Shown piece after piece: positions 42,661 through 52,121 of a DNA stretch of 64,000 bases. The first letter of the stretch is position 1, and each line of letters opens with the position of its first letter. Location of the stretch: contig CBDETA010000001.1 in NCBI GenBank assembly GCA_965242785.1, positions 1 through 64,000 on the forward strand. The letters are read 5' to 3'. Below the pieces are notes generated by a model. That model was not told where the DNA came from and made no database searches. It saw only the letters and a list, made by a program, of their open reading frames with translations. This DNA comes from Maricaulis sp965242785 (lineage in GTDB: Bacteria; Pseudomonadota; Alphaproteobacteria; Caulobacterales; Maricaulaceae). The translations under genes were made by a program, and so were the position numbers.

Positions 42661-45600
42661 CTACTCGGCCTGGCTGCTGGCGAGATGCCCCGCCGGTTCG
42701 CCATGCGCGAAGTCGGTGTCGGCGTAGTGCTCGCCCAGCGCCGGCTGACGCTTGCCGGTCCACATGGCCCGGAACAGGCGGGCAATATCGACGCCGATGG
42801 CGTACATGGCCGGCACCATGAACAGGGTCAGGAACAGGGCAAACACGACCGCGAACCCCATCGCCACCACCATCGGCTTGAGGAACTCAGCCTGGGTGGA
42901 GCGTTCCGCCATCATCGGGAAGATGCCGATGAAGGTGGTGACCGAGGTCAGCAGGATCGGGCGGAAACGCTGCACGCCAGCATCCACCAGGGCCTGGAAG
43001 GCCCCGACACCATTGGCCCGCAGCCGGTTCACGAAGTCCATCAGCACCAGGTTGTCGTTGATCACGACCCCGGCCGCCGCCCCGACCCCGAAGTAGGAGA
43101 AGAGACCCACCGGCATGTCGAAGATCAGGTGACCGAAGATGGCGCCGGTCAGGGCGAACGGGATCGCCACCATGATGGCGAAGGGTTGGAAGTAGGAGCG
43201 GAAGGCGATCGCCAGCAGCAGATACATGGAGATCAGGGCAAAGCCGAGCAGGGCAATGACTTCCGACATGAACTCGCGCTCACCCTCGGCCTGGCCGATT
43301 TCATCCCGCGAGACGCTCGGGAAACGGGCGTCGAAATTCGGGAAGAACTCTTCGTTCAGGCTGTCATTGACCTCGCCACGGGCCGCCGGATCGGACAGCT
43401 CTGCGCTGACCGTGATCGTGCGCATGCCATTGCGGCGGTTGATCCGGTTGAGGCCCGGAGCAAACTCGGCATCAGCGACCGCCGAAAGCGGCACTTCGCG
43501 GCCATCGCTGGTACGGATGCGGATGTCGCGCAGCGTATCCAGGGAGCGGCGGGAGTCGGTGTCCAGGCGGACCATCACCCGCACGTCCTGACCGTCACGC
43601 GGCAGGCGCTGGGCCTCTTCACCGTAGAAGGCCTGACGGACCTGACGGGTCACATCCTGCAGGGTCAGTCCCAGGGCCCGGGCATCCGGACGCAGCGAGA
43701 ACTGGAGCTCCTCGGTGGAGGTCTGCATGGAGTCGACGATGTCATACAGCGTGTCGTAGGACCGCAGCTGGGCCTTCAGGTCGTCCGCGGCCTGGCGCAG
43801 CACGCCCAGATCCGTTCCCGACAGCGCGAACTGCATGGAATTGCCACCGTCATTGATCGTGGTGTCCAGGCGTACTTCCTCGGCGTCCGGGATGGGGCCC
43901 AGGTATTCGCGAATTTTCTGGGCCACCTCGGCTGTGGGCAGTCCACCAGGCCGTTCCTGGGGTTCGGCCAGCGTGATCCAGGCCCGGATGCGACCGTCCG
44001 TCGCCAGCGTCGAGCGGCTCTGGATCATGTCGGCTTCGCCCGGATACTGCTGGCGGTAGTATTGCAGGGCCTCATCCTGGGCGCGGTCGAGCTGCTGACG
44101 CACCTGCTCGGTCCGATTCCAGGGCGTGCCTTCGGCCAGCTGGATATTGGTCTGGATGGTCTCGTTCTCGATCTGCGGCATGAAGCTGGTACCGACAAAG
44201 TTCAGCGCCATGAGGGCTTGCGAGGTCGCAAAGATGCCGATGAACAACACCAAGGTCGCATAGCGGTTGCGGATCGAGAACTTGGCGACCGGACGGTAGA
44301 CATTGCGGGCAAAGCTCAAGAGCGAGTCCGCGATGCCGCGCTGGAACGCGATCAAGGGCGCAAACAGGCCGGTCGAGGATTGCGGCTTCAGGTGCGACAG
44401 GTGCGCCGGCAGGATCAGCAGCGATTCGATCAGCGAAAAGGCCAGGGCGGCGATCACGACCAGCGAGATCTGCCGGGTGAAGTTCACTTCCGGTCCCGTC
44501 AGAAGCATCCAGGGCGAGAACATCATGATGGTGGTGATGACCGCGAAGATCACCGGCTTGGCCACCATCTGGGTGCCCACGATGGAGGCCGTGAGGCCGG
44601 TCTCGCCACGTTCCACCCGGTCGTGAATATTCTCCCCGACGACGATGGCGTCATCGACCACGATGCCGATCACCAGTAGGAAGGCGAACAGCGACAGCAT
44701 GTTCAGGGTCACGCCCATCAGCGGCAGGATCAGGAAAGCGCCGCCGAAAGCGGTGAAGATGCCGACGGTCACCCAGAAGGCGACGATGGGACGCAGGAAC
44801 AGGAAGAGAATGATCAGGACCAGGAAGCCACCGATCAGCGCCGAGCTGGAGATGGTCTCCATCCGGCCGGTGTACATTTCCGAATTGTCCCACCACAGCG
44901 ACATGTGGACGCCGTCGGGCAATTCGGCCTGGGCATTGTCGATATAGTTGCGCACGGCAGCGGCGACATCGACCACGTCCTGGTTGGGCGAGCTTTCGAC
45001 CACGACCAGAACCATCGGCTCGCCGTTATAGGTGGCAGCCAGGTTGAAATCGACGAAGCCGTCAGTGACCTGGGCCAGATCGCGGACGCGCAGCGTACCG
45101 CCATCCGCGGTCTGGCGAATGATGATGTCTTCGAACTCGGCGGCCGAGTTGGCCAGCTGGCGCGAGGTCAGGCTGAGATCGCCCAGCTCGGTCCGCACGC
45201 TGCCGGCCGAAGCGTTGAGCGAGGTGGCGCGGACGGCACGGACGATCTCGTCGAACGTCATGCCATAGCGGCGCAGGTTTTCCTCGGAGACCTCGATGGA
45301 GACTTCTTCGCCCCGCGTCGCCCAGATGTTGACGATGGATGCGCCCGGCAGCTGGGCTACCTCGTCACGCACATCCCGGGCGATCGCCTGGAGGTCGCGG
45401 CGGTCGACATTGCCGTGCACGGCGAAGCCGACGACCTGTTCCTGGGACCGCCAGGGCGAGACGACAGGACGGTAGGCGGACGGCGGCAGGTTGTTCACCG
45501 AGTCCACTTCCAGCTTGATGCGGTCGATGAAGTCGCCGATGTCGACCGACCGGCGGCCTTCAATATTGACCCAGCCGGAGCCTTCGCGGGCGGTGGAGGT

Positions 45601-45879
45601 GATGGTGTCGACGCCATCGAGATCGGCCAGGGCCTCCTCGATGCGCACGATGATCTGTTCTTCCACTTCCTGCGGCGAGGCGCCGGGCCAGGCCACGGAG
45701 ACGGTTGCGCCGTTGAAATCGACGGTCGGGAAGAGTTCCCGGTTCATCGAAAAGTAGCCGAAGACGCCGCCGAGGATGGCGATGATCATCAGCAGGTTGG
45801 CTGCGACCGAGTTGCGGGCCCACCAGCCGATAATGCCGCCGGACGGGGCTTCATCATGTTTTTTGTTCGGGTCAGTCAT
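42661..45879 (-). CDS. RND efflux pump inner-membrane permease
   Basis: The 1072-residue AcrB-type protein has twelve membrane helices and two large periplasmic loops. Features are GWWARNSVAANLLMIIAILG, VSVAWPGASPQEVEEQI, the LVIGIVVDDAIVVGENIHDR motif with the proton-relay Asp pair, and GVGAAAGVVINDNLVLMDFV. The second motif lacks the usual Asp-Asp of some families and contains Asn (INDN). It is likely to export hydrophobic compounds by proton antiport; the substrate is unknown. The start is ATG at 45879 behind AAGGAGG (a GTG one codon upstream is open). It is the last gene of the outer membrane - adaptor - pump operon. Confidence 0.95.
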   Translation of the reverse strand: MTDPNKKHDEAPSGGIIGWWARNSVAANLLMIIAILGGVFGYFSMNRELFPTVDFNGATVSVAWPGASPQEVEEQIIVRIEEALADLDGVDTITSTAREGSGWVNIEGRRSVDIGDFIDRIKLEVDSVNNLPPSAYRPVVSPWRSQEQVVGFAVHGNVDRRDLQAIARDVRDEVAQLPGASIVNIWATRGEEVSIEVSEENLRRYGMTFDEIVRAVRATSLNASAGSVRTELGDLSLTSRQLANSAAEFEDIIIRQTADGGTLRVRDLAQVTDGFVDFNLAATYNGEPMVLVVVESSPNQDVVDVAAAVRNYIDNAQAELPDGVHMSLWWDNSEMYTGRMETISSSALIGGFLVLIILFLFLRPIVAFWVTVGIFTAFGGAFLILPLMGVTLNMLSLFAFLLVIGIVVDDAIVVGENIHDRVERGETGLTASIVGTQMVAKPVIFAVITTIMMFSPWMLLTGPEVNFTRQISLVVIAALAFSLIESLLILPAHLSHLKPQSSTGLFAPLIAFQRGIADSLLSFARNVYRPVAKFSIRNRYATLVLFIGIFATSQALMALNFVGTSFMPQIENETIQTNIQLAEGTPWNRTEQVRQQLDRAQDEALQYYRQQYPGEADMIQSRSTLATDGRIRAWITLAEPQERPGGLPTAEVAQKIREYLGPIPDAEEVRLDTTINDGGNSMQFALSGTDLGVLRQAADDLKAQLRSYDTLYDIVDSMQTSTEELQFSLRPDARALGLTLQDVTRQVRQAFYGEEAQRLPRDGQDVRVMVRLDTDSRRSLDTLRDIRIRTSDGREVPLSAVADAEFAPGLNRINRRNGMRTITVSAELSDPAARGEVNDSLNEEFFPNFDARFPSVSRDEIGQAEGEREFMSEVIALLGFALISMYLLLAIAFRSYFQPFAIMVAIPFALTGAIFGHLIFDMPVGLFSYFGVGAAAGVVINDNLVLMDFVNRLRANGVGAFQALVDAGVQRFRPILLTSVTTFIGIFPMMAERSTQAEFLKPMVVAMGFAVVFALFLTLFMVPAMYAIGVDIARLFRAMWTGKRQPALGEHYADTDFAHGEPAGHLASSQAE

Positions 45880-45908
45880 CACCGCCTCCTTGTTTGCGGT
45901 CGGCAGGT

Positions 45909-47192
45909 TTAGCCAGCGTTGGACGCGGTTTCGGTTTCAGCGGCCCCGGTTTCGGATTCGGCCAGGCCGTCCTCGCCCTCGGGGCTTTCGTCATAAGTCG
46001 CGGAATACTCGGCCATTATCTCGCCTTCGGCGGAGAAGGTCTGGACGCGCATGCCGTTATTGGCGCCGCGGATCGGCGAAGTGACGACCAGTTCCCCGCC
46101 GCGCACACCGCTGGAGACCACGACACGGTCCGGCGAGGAATCGATGACTTCGACGGTGCGGACGGACAGCGTGCCGCCCACTTCAGCGACATAGACGCTG
46201 TCTTCGCCGCGCAGGGCCGAGCGGGGCAGGATGGAGACATTCTCCACTTCCCGGCCTTCAATGCGGGCATTTACGAACAGGCCGACGGCCAGCGGTGCAC
46301 CGCCTTCGGCCGCGGCACCATAGGGGTCGGCGACTTCGGCGATTGCGTAGAGTACGCGGGTCTGCGGATCGATGGCGCTGTCAGTGCGCGTGATGCGGCC
46401 TTCCCAGGCATGCTGCCGTCCGGCCAGGGTGGCGGTCAGGGTCACGCGGATGCCGTCATCATCGGCATCGGCGGCGGCATTGTAGGCGACCGGAATGCCC
46501 AACAGGCCCAGCTGGTGATCGGTCAGCGGCAGGCGAACCAGCACGGTGTCGGTCGAGAAGACCTCGCCCAGATTGGTGCCGGGGCTGACATACTGGCCGA
46601 GGTCGGCATTCTTGGAACGCACGCGGCCGGAGAAGGGCGCCGAAACGCGGGTACGCTGCAGGTCCAGACGGGCCGATTGCAGGGCCGCTTCGGCCGCGGC
46701 CAGCTGGGCACGGGCTTCGGCCATCTGCGGTTCGCGCAGGGTCAGGGCAGAGGCTTCGCCTTGACCCAGGGCCTGCCATTCGCTGGCGGCCAGTTCTGAT
46801 TCCGCGCGTTCACGGGCCAGGGCCTGTTCGGCCTGGGCCACCTGGGCTGCGGCGCGAGTTACCGCCAGACGATAATCGGCGTCCTCGATCTGGACCAGGG
46901 TCTCGCCGGCCTCGAAGAAACCGCCCTCGATGAAGTTCGGGTTCACATAGGTGATGCGGCCGGCCACCTGCGGCACCAGATTGATCTGGGTGCGCGGCCG
47001 CGCCTGGCCCTGGGACTCGACCGTCAGGGCAACGGTCTGCAGCTGGGCTTCATCGACGAAGACGGCGACAGGCCGGGGCTGGGCATTGGCCCGGTGCGGT
47101 TCCGGCTTGGCGGCCACGAGTGAAAAGATGATGCCGAGCGGGATGATCGCGGCCAGGCCGATGATGATGATACGTCCGATGAGCTTACCCAT
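45909..47192 (-). CDS. RND efflux periplasmic adaptor (membrane fusion protein)
   Basis: The 427-residue product has an N-terminal membrane anchor (IIIIGLAAIIPLGIIFSLVA). A lipoyl/barrel-sandwich half-motif (ESQGQARPRTQINLVPQVAG) follows, then a helical hairpin of coiled-coil character (QAEQALARERAESELAASEW) and a second lipoyl piece (VSAPFSGRVRSKNADLGQYV). It joins the pump to the outer-membrane duct. Its ATG at 47192 lies two bases after the stop of the NodT-type gene, so the operon is tightly packed. Confidence 0.95.
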   Translation of the reverse strand: MGKLIGRIIIIGLAAIIPLGIIFSLVAAKPEPHRANAQPRPVAVFVDEAQLQTVALTVESQGQARPRTQINLVPQVAGRITYVNPNFIEGGFFEAGETLVQIEDADYRLAVTRAAAQVAQAEQALARERAESELAASEWQALGQGEASALTLREPQMAEARAQLAAAEAALQSARLDLQRTRVSAPFSGRVRSKNADLGQYVSPGTNLGEVFSTDTVLVRLPLTDHQLGLLGIPVAYNAAADADDDGIRVTLTATLAGRQHAWEGRITRTDSAIDPQTRVLYAIAEVADPYGAAAEGGAPLAVGLFVNARIEGREVENVSILPRSALRGEDSVYVAEVGGTLSVRTVEVIDSSPDRVVVSSGVRGGELVVTSPIRGANNGMRVQTFSAEGEIMAEYSATYDESPEGEDGLAESETGAAETETASNAG

Positions 47193-47194
47193 AA

Positions 47195-48595
47195 CTATTC
47201 TCCTGTCAGGGCGGCCGGGTCTGCGGACTGGGCCGCGGAGAAATCGCCGGCTATGGCGAGATAGAGATCGACGCGATTGGTCGCGCGGTCGCGACGCGCC
47301 GAGATGTACTGGCTTTCGGCGCTGATGCGCCGGGATTGGGCGTTCAAGAGGTCAAAGATGGTCGCTACGCCGCTGGTGTACTGGCGGATCACCAGTTCTT
47401 CGGCGGCGGCAGCCTCTTCGAAGGCCCGTTGCTGGCTGTCCACCCGCTGGGCCAGGATGGCATCGGCATGGATCGCATCCTCGGCCTCCTGCCAGGCATT
47501 CAGCACGGTCGAGACATAGGCGTAGAGCTGGGTCTCGGCATTGGCGACGGCCTGGTCACGCTGGGCGTCCAGGCGCCCGGCATTGAAGATCGGCGCCGCA
47601 AGCGAGGCGGTCAGGCTGGAGACCAGATTGTCCAGGTCCCAGAGCTGGTCCAGCTCGGCACCGCCGGTGCCGGACCCCGCCGTCAGCGACAGGCTGGGAT
47701 AGAGCGCCTTGCGAGCCGCATCGGCGCGCAGGCCGGCTGCCTGCAGGCGGCGCTCCGCGGCGCGGATGTCCGGGCGGCGCTGCAGCATGTCTTCCGGCGT
47801 ACCCAGTCCGCCCAGGGCTTCGAGCCCCGGGAAGTCGTTTCCGGCGGCCAGGGCGGCGGCGGGATAGCGGCCCAGCAGGGTTTCCAGGCTGCGCGAGGCT
47901 GCAGCTTCGGCGCGGCGGCGTGAGGCGAGCGCGGCTTCCGAAGAGGCCAGGGCGCTGCGGGCCGTGCGGACGTCCGAGCTGCGGACCAGGCCGCGGGCAA
48001 AGCGGCGCTCGGTCAGCGACAGAGATGCCTCGCGGGTGCGCACATCGCGTTCCGCGAGTTCGGTCTGGAGATGGGCCTCGGTGAGGGCGAACCAGCCCTT
48101 GGCGACAAAGCCGGCGATGGAGAGCTGCGATGCACGCAGGTCATCAGCGGCGGCCTCGGCGTCCAGTGCGCTGGCATTGGCGCCATCGGCGACACGACCC
48201 CACAGGTCGGCCTCCCAGGACGCCGACAGACCCAGTCCGAAACTGTCCGAGCCGGAGCCGACATTCGGCTCGCGGCGCGTATAGTCCAGGCCCGCGCCGA
48301 GGCTGGGCAGGCGGTTGGCGCCTGCAGCCCGTGCCGCAGCCCTTGCCGCGCGGTAGCGGGCGAAAGACTGGTTCAGGCTGGGATTGGTTTCAAAAGCTTC
48401 ATCGACCAGGCCGACCAGGGCGCTGTCGCCAAGACTGGAGATCCAGTCCTGTGCGTCCTGCGCGCCCGCGACCTCCGGTGCCGAAACCCACCCCTGGGGA
48501 GCAGCCGGCAATGGGTCGCCGGGCTGATAGGGCTGGAGGCTGGCACAAGAGGCAGTGACCAGAGCCGTTGCCGCAACTAACAAACTTTTACGCAT
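47195..48595 (-). CDS. NodT-family outer-membrane efflux lipoprotein
   Basis: The 466-residue product has a lipoprotein signal (LLVAATALVTASC) and the conserved NodT/OprM blocks LPSLGAGLDYTRREP, GLGLSASWEADLWGRVADGA, LLGRYPAAALAAG, MLQRRPDIRAAERRLQAAGL and SLAAPIFNAGRLDAQRDQAV. It forms the outer-membrane channel of the tripartite pump. The start ATG at 48595 (MRKSLLV) is chosen because the upstream frame precedes the signal. It is the first gene of the operon. Confidence 0.95.
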   Translation of the reverse strand: MRKSLLVAATALVTASCASLQPYQPGDPLPAAPQGWVSAPEVAGAQDAQDWISSLGDSALVGLVDEAFETNPSLNQSFARYRAARAAARAAGANRLPSLGAGLDYTRREPNVGSGSDSFGLGLSASWEADLWGRVADGANASALDAEAAADDLRASQLSIAGFVAKGWFALTEAHLQTELAERDVRTREASLSLTERRFARGLVRSSDVRTARSALASSEAALASRRRAEAAASRSLETLLGRYPAAALAAGNDFPGLEALGGLGTPEDMLQRRPDIRAAERRLQAAGLRADAARKALYPSLSLTAGSGTGGAELDQLWDLDNLVSSLTASLAAPIFNAGRLDAQRDQAVANAETQLYAYVSTVLNAWQEAEDAIHADAILAQRVDSQQRAFEEAAAAEELVIRQYTSGVATIFDLLNAQSRRISAESQYISARRDRATNRVDLYLAIAGDFSAAQSADPAALTGE

Positions 48596-48868
48596 GCGTT
48601 GTCCCCGCACGTCACGATGTCCAAGTTCCGGGCATCCTATGGGGCCCATCTCGAAAGTCAATCGATTTTTATCGAAAAACACTAAAACATTAGCGAATGG
48701 CATGAAAACTCTCTCGATTTTCGAGATGCCCTTTGGCGTCCCCGTCCGTGCTGGTCCATTGGCTTCGCCTTTGGCGGCGGGTATGCGATAGAGCGCTGGA
48801 AGCCTTGTGGGCACTTATTTTTTTGTTAGATGCCACTGGGGACGCATTTGGATGCAGGTCAGACTCGG

Positions 48869-50272
48869 ATGAAGCCGCACAACCACCACGACCAGCCCCT
48901 GATCCGGATCCGCCGGCGCGACACGGCCGCGGTGGCCGGCATTGGCGGCTTCGTGCTGTTCCTGTTCTGGATCTTCGGCGAGCTCGGCTTTCTGGAAACG
49001 ATCGTTGCCATCAGCACGATCGCGGCGCTCTCCACGTTCTACTACCTCACCGTCTCCACGACCCTGAATCCGGCTCCGGCGACGACCCGGAACGGGGCGG
49101 CGGCGGATGCAGCCGTTGATACGGCCATGCCGCAGCGCATGCTGGACGGCCTGCCGATCCCGGTGCTGCTGATCGGCGCCGGTGGCCGTATCGAACTGGC
49201 CAATCCGGCAGCGCGGGAGTTTCTCGGCCTGGGACTGACCTCGGCGACCGGGCACCTGTCCAGCGTGCTGCGCCAGCCCCAGGTGCTGGAAGCGGTCAGT
49301 GCGGCCCTTCGCGGCCAGTCGGTCGAGCCGGTCGAGTATGCACTGATGGCGCCGGTAGAGAGCTATGTCCGGGCACATGTCGCCCCGCTCTCCGGGGTCG
49401 GGGAGGGCAAGCTGACCTGGCGGGCGATGCTGGTGTTGTCCGACGAGACCTCGATCAAGCGGGCGGATCGCATGCGCGCCGATTTTCTGGCCAATGCCAG
49501 TCACGAATTGCGCACGCCGCTGGCCTCGCTGGCCGGGTTCATCGAAACGCTGCGCGGCCATGCGCGCGATGATGCCGAGGCCCGCGACCGGTTCCTGGCG
49601 ATCATGTTTGATCAGACCGAGCGCATGCAGCGCCTGATCAATGATCTTCTGTCCCTGTCGCGCGTGGAGATGGACGAGCATGTGCCGCCCTCCGGCCAGA
49701 TCGACCTGGTTGATCTGGTGCGCGATGTGACCGACTTCCTGCGTCCGCAGCTGCAGGACAAGGCGATTGATCTCACCCTGGATCTTCCGGCCCGGGCGAC
49801 GGCCGTGGGTGATCGCGACCAGCTCACCGAAGTGGCGTTGAACCTGGTCGAGAACGCGATCAAGTATTCGCCGGAAGGCGCCGGGGTGCGCATTACCGTG
49901 ACCGAGCCCCTGCCCCGGGACGCGGTGGAACGACCGCCACTGATACTGGGGGAGGCTGCCAGCCGGCTGACGCTTGCGGCGCCGAAGTCGGAGACCGGTG
50001 GCCGCTATGTCGCCCTGCGCGTCCAGGATTGCGGCAAGGGCATCGAGCGCCGCAATCTGCCGCGACTTTCAGAGCGCTTCTACCGCGTCGACGGTCAGAA
50101 AAGCGGGCCCAAGGAAGGGACCGGATTGGGTCTGGCCATCGTCAAGCACATCGTGAACCGGCATCGGGGCGGCTTCACCGTGGAGAGTGCGGTGGGGGAA
50201 GGTTCGGTCTTTTCCGTGTTTCTGCCGGTTTGCGCGCCGAAAGAAGAATCAGCAGCGAATTCGCCGACTTAG
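48869..50272 (+). CDS. phoR: Phosphate-regulon sensor histidine kinase PhoR
   Basis: The 467-residue kinase has two N-terminal membrane helices (VAGIGGFVLFLFWIFGELGF and ETIVAISTIAALSTFYYLTV) and a PAS domain starting at ILDG-like MLDGLPIPVLLIGAGGR. The HisKA motif is ADFLANASHELRTPLASLAG with the phosphorylated His. The catalytic domain has NLVENAIKYSPEGAGV, VQDCGKGIERRNLPRLSERF and GTGLGLAIVKHIVNRH. It phosphorylates PhoB under phosphate limitation. Starts at 48830 and 48869 are both possible. The gene is separated from pstC by the Pho box region. Confidence 0.94.
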   Translation: MKPHNHHDQPLIRIRRRDTAAVAGIGGFVLFLFWIFGELGFLETIVAISTIAALSTFYYLTVSTTLNPAPATTRNGAAADAAVDTAMPQRMLDGLPIPVLLIGAGGRIELANPAAREFLGLGLTSATGHLSSVLRQPQVLEAVSAALRGQSVEPVEYALMAPVESYVRAHVAPLSGVGEGKLTWRAMLVLSDETSIKRADRMRADFLANASHELRTPLASLAGFIETLRGHARDDAEARDRFLAIMFDQTERMQRLINDLLSLSRVEMDEHVPPSGQIDLVDLVRDVTDFLRPQLQDKAIDLTLDLPARATAVGDRDQLTEVALNLVENAIKYSPEGAGVRITVTEPLPRDAVERPPLILGEAASRLTLAAPKSETGGRYVALRVQDCGKGIERRNLPRLSERFYRVDGQKSGPKEGTGLGLAIVKHIVNRHRGGFTVESAVGEGSVFSVFLPVCAPKEESAANSPT

Positions 50273-50309
50273 GTTTTTTCTTGCCGGAATCATGCGGACA
50301 GGGGCGGCG

Positions 50310-50338
50310 CTGTCACAAAAGTGTAGCTCAACTGTCAT
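50310..50338 (+). promoter_or_regulatory. Pho box upstream of pstC
   Basis: Two CTGTCA half-sites (50310-50315 and 50332-50337) lie 22 bases apart, with a degenerate GTGTAGC unit between at the 11-base step, the classical PhoB-binding arrangement. A possible -10 element (tattga) lies near 50360. The pst operon is therefore probably under PhoB control. Confidence 0.85.
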
Positions 50339-50420
50339 AAACGGGCCCCGCGAGCATTCGTATTGAAGGGAATCACCCGGTCTCGGGTTCCCGTCGCCGT
50401 CCGAAGGACCCGTTTGACGC

Positions 50421-52121
50421 ATGTCTGTGATCACGCTCATTGCCCTGGCCATCCTCGTCATGCTGGCGGGCGGATTCTATGTCGGGCGGTCCCGGGCCAT
50501 TGCGGCGGTGTCCGGCCAGACCGTGAAGCTGCACTCGCTGCCCAATTATCACGGCTACTATGTGGCGATCTGGACCGGGCTGCCGGCATTGCTGCTGCTG
50601 ATCGCCTACGGCCTGTTCGCCGACCCGGTGGTCGAGCGCCTGACCTATGCCGAGCTGCGCCGGGATGCGGCCCCTCTGAGCCAGCAGCTGGACGAACAGC
50701 TGCAGCAGGATGGCACTTACCAGGAATTCTACGGCAATGCGGTGCAGTTGCGGGGCCGTGTCGAGGCGCTTGCGGCCGACATGGCGCGCCTGCGGGGTGC
50801 CCGTGACGAAGACCGCCGCCCCGAACTGCTGGAACACCTGCGCGAAGAGCACCTTGAGGCGCTCAATGCGGCGACGGCGGCGGATGAAGCCGTGATCCAG
50901 CGGCGTCTCGAGCTGGTGAACAGCGTGACCCGGGGCGCCGAGGCGGCCGGTCGTCCGCGCACGGAACTGGCCGGCTTCGAACTGGTCCAGGCGCCCCGTG
51001 AGCGGCGTCAGCTGTTCCTGTCTGACGCCCTGAACATCGCCCGCGGCGCCCTGCCGAGCCGGGAGAGCGAAAACCTGTTCGCCACCGCGCAGGTCGTTCG
51101 CGGGCACCAGCAGCAGATCCGCTACATGGTGGCGCTGTTCGCCATCGTGATGGCCATTGCCGGGCTGTTGCAGACCCGCGCACAGATCGCGCCGGACCTG
51201 CGCGCCCGCAATCATGTTGAAAGCCTGGTCACGGCAGTGCTGTTCCTGTCTTCCGTGATCGCCATCCTCACCACGGTCGGCATTGTCTTCTCGCTGCTCT
51301 TCGAGAGCCTGCGCTTCTTCTCCTCGGTGCCGATCTCCGAATTCCTGCTCGGACTGCAATGGTCGCCGCAGATTGCCCTGCGCGCCGACCAGGTCGGCCA
51401 GTCCGGCGCCTTCGGCGCGGTGCCGCTGTTTGCCGGCACATTCATGATCACGCTGATCGCCATGCTGGTGGCGGTTCCGATCGGCCTGTTCTCGGCCATC
51501 TACCTGTCGGAATATGCCGGTCCGCGCTTCCGGGCGACGGCCAAGCCGGTACTGGAAATCCTCGCGGGCATCCCGACCGTGGTCTATGGCTTCTTTGCCC
51601 TGTTGACGGTGGGACCGGCCATCCGTGCCCTGTTCACCTCGCTGGGCTTTGAGGATGTGGTCACCCAGAGCGCACTGTCGGCGGGCCTGGTGATGGGGAT
51701 CATGATCATCCCCTTCATTTCCTCGCTGTCGGATGACGTAATCAACGCCGTGCCGCAGAGCCTGCGCGACGGCTCCTACGCCATGGGCGCGACCCGGTCG
51801 GAGACCATCTCGCATGTGGTCATGCCGGCCGCGCTGCCGGGCGTTGTCGGTGCCATCCTGCTGGCTGTTTCGCGGGCTGTCGGTGAAACCATGATCGTGG
51901 TGATGGCGGCCGGTCAGGGCGCCAATCTCACCGCCAATCCGCTCGAGTCCGTCACCACCATCACCGTGCAGATCGTGATGCTGCTGACGGGCGACCAGGA
52001 ATTCGACAGTCCCAAGACGCTGTCGGCCTTCGCCCTGGGCCTTGTCCTGTTTGTCATCACCCTGGTGATGAATGTCATCGCCCTGCGCGTGGTGCAGAGA
52101 TACCGGGAAAAGTATGACTGA
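50421..52121 (+). CDS. pstC: Phosphate ABC transporter permease PstC
   Basis: The 566-residue permease is much longer than the usual 300-320 residues. The first half has two membrane helices (about 3-25 and 50-70), a long periplasmic helical, coiled-coil-like region (about 70-230), then the classical six-helix domain. Its classic features are QWSPQIALRADQVGQSGAFG, the transport motif around ILAGIPTVVYGFFALLTVGP and LRDGSYAMGATRSETISHVV. Long forms with an extra N-terminal domain occur in alphaproteobacteria. It overlaps pstA by eight bases. It lies directly after the Pho box. Confidence 0.95.
   Translation: MSVITLIALAILVMLAGGFYVGRSRAIAAVSGQTVKLHSLPNYHGYYVAIWTGLPALLLLIAYGLFADPVVERLTYAELRRDAAPLSQQLDEQLQQDGTYQEFYGNAVQLRGRVEALAADMARLRGARDEDRRPELLEHLREEHLEALNAATAADEAVIQRRLELVNSVTRGAEAAGRPRTELAGFELVQAPRERRQLFLSDALNIARGALPSRESENLFATAQVVRGHQQQIRYMVALFAIVMAIAGLLQTRAQIAPDLRARNHVESLVTAVLFLSSVIAILTTVGIVFSLLFESLRFFSSVPISEFLLGLQWSPQIALRADQVGQSGAFGAVPLFAGTFMITLIAMLVAVPIGLFSAIYLSEYAGPRFRATAKPVLEILAGIPTVVYGFFALLTVGPAIRALFTSLGFEDVVTQSALSAGLVMGIMIIPFISSLSDDVINAVPQSLRDGSYAMGATRSETISHVVMPAALPGVVGAILLAVSRAVGETMIVVMAAGQGANLTANPLESVTTITVQIVMLLTGDQEFDSPKTLSAFALGLVLFVITLVMNVIALRVVQRYREKYD

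Noticed and set aside
42685..44679. Plus-strand open frame of 664 codons antisense to the RND pump gene
   Set aside because: The product is Gly/His/Gln/Arg-rich without any domain, as expected from the opposite strand of a GC-rich gene.
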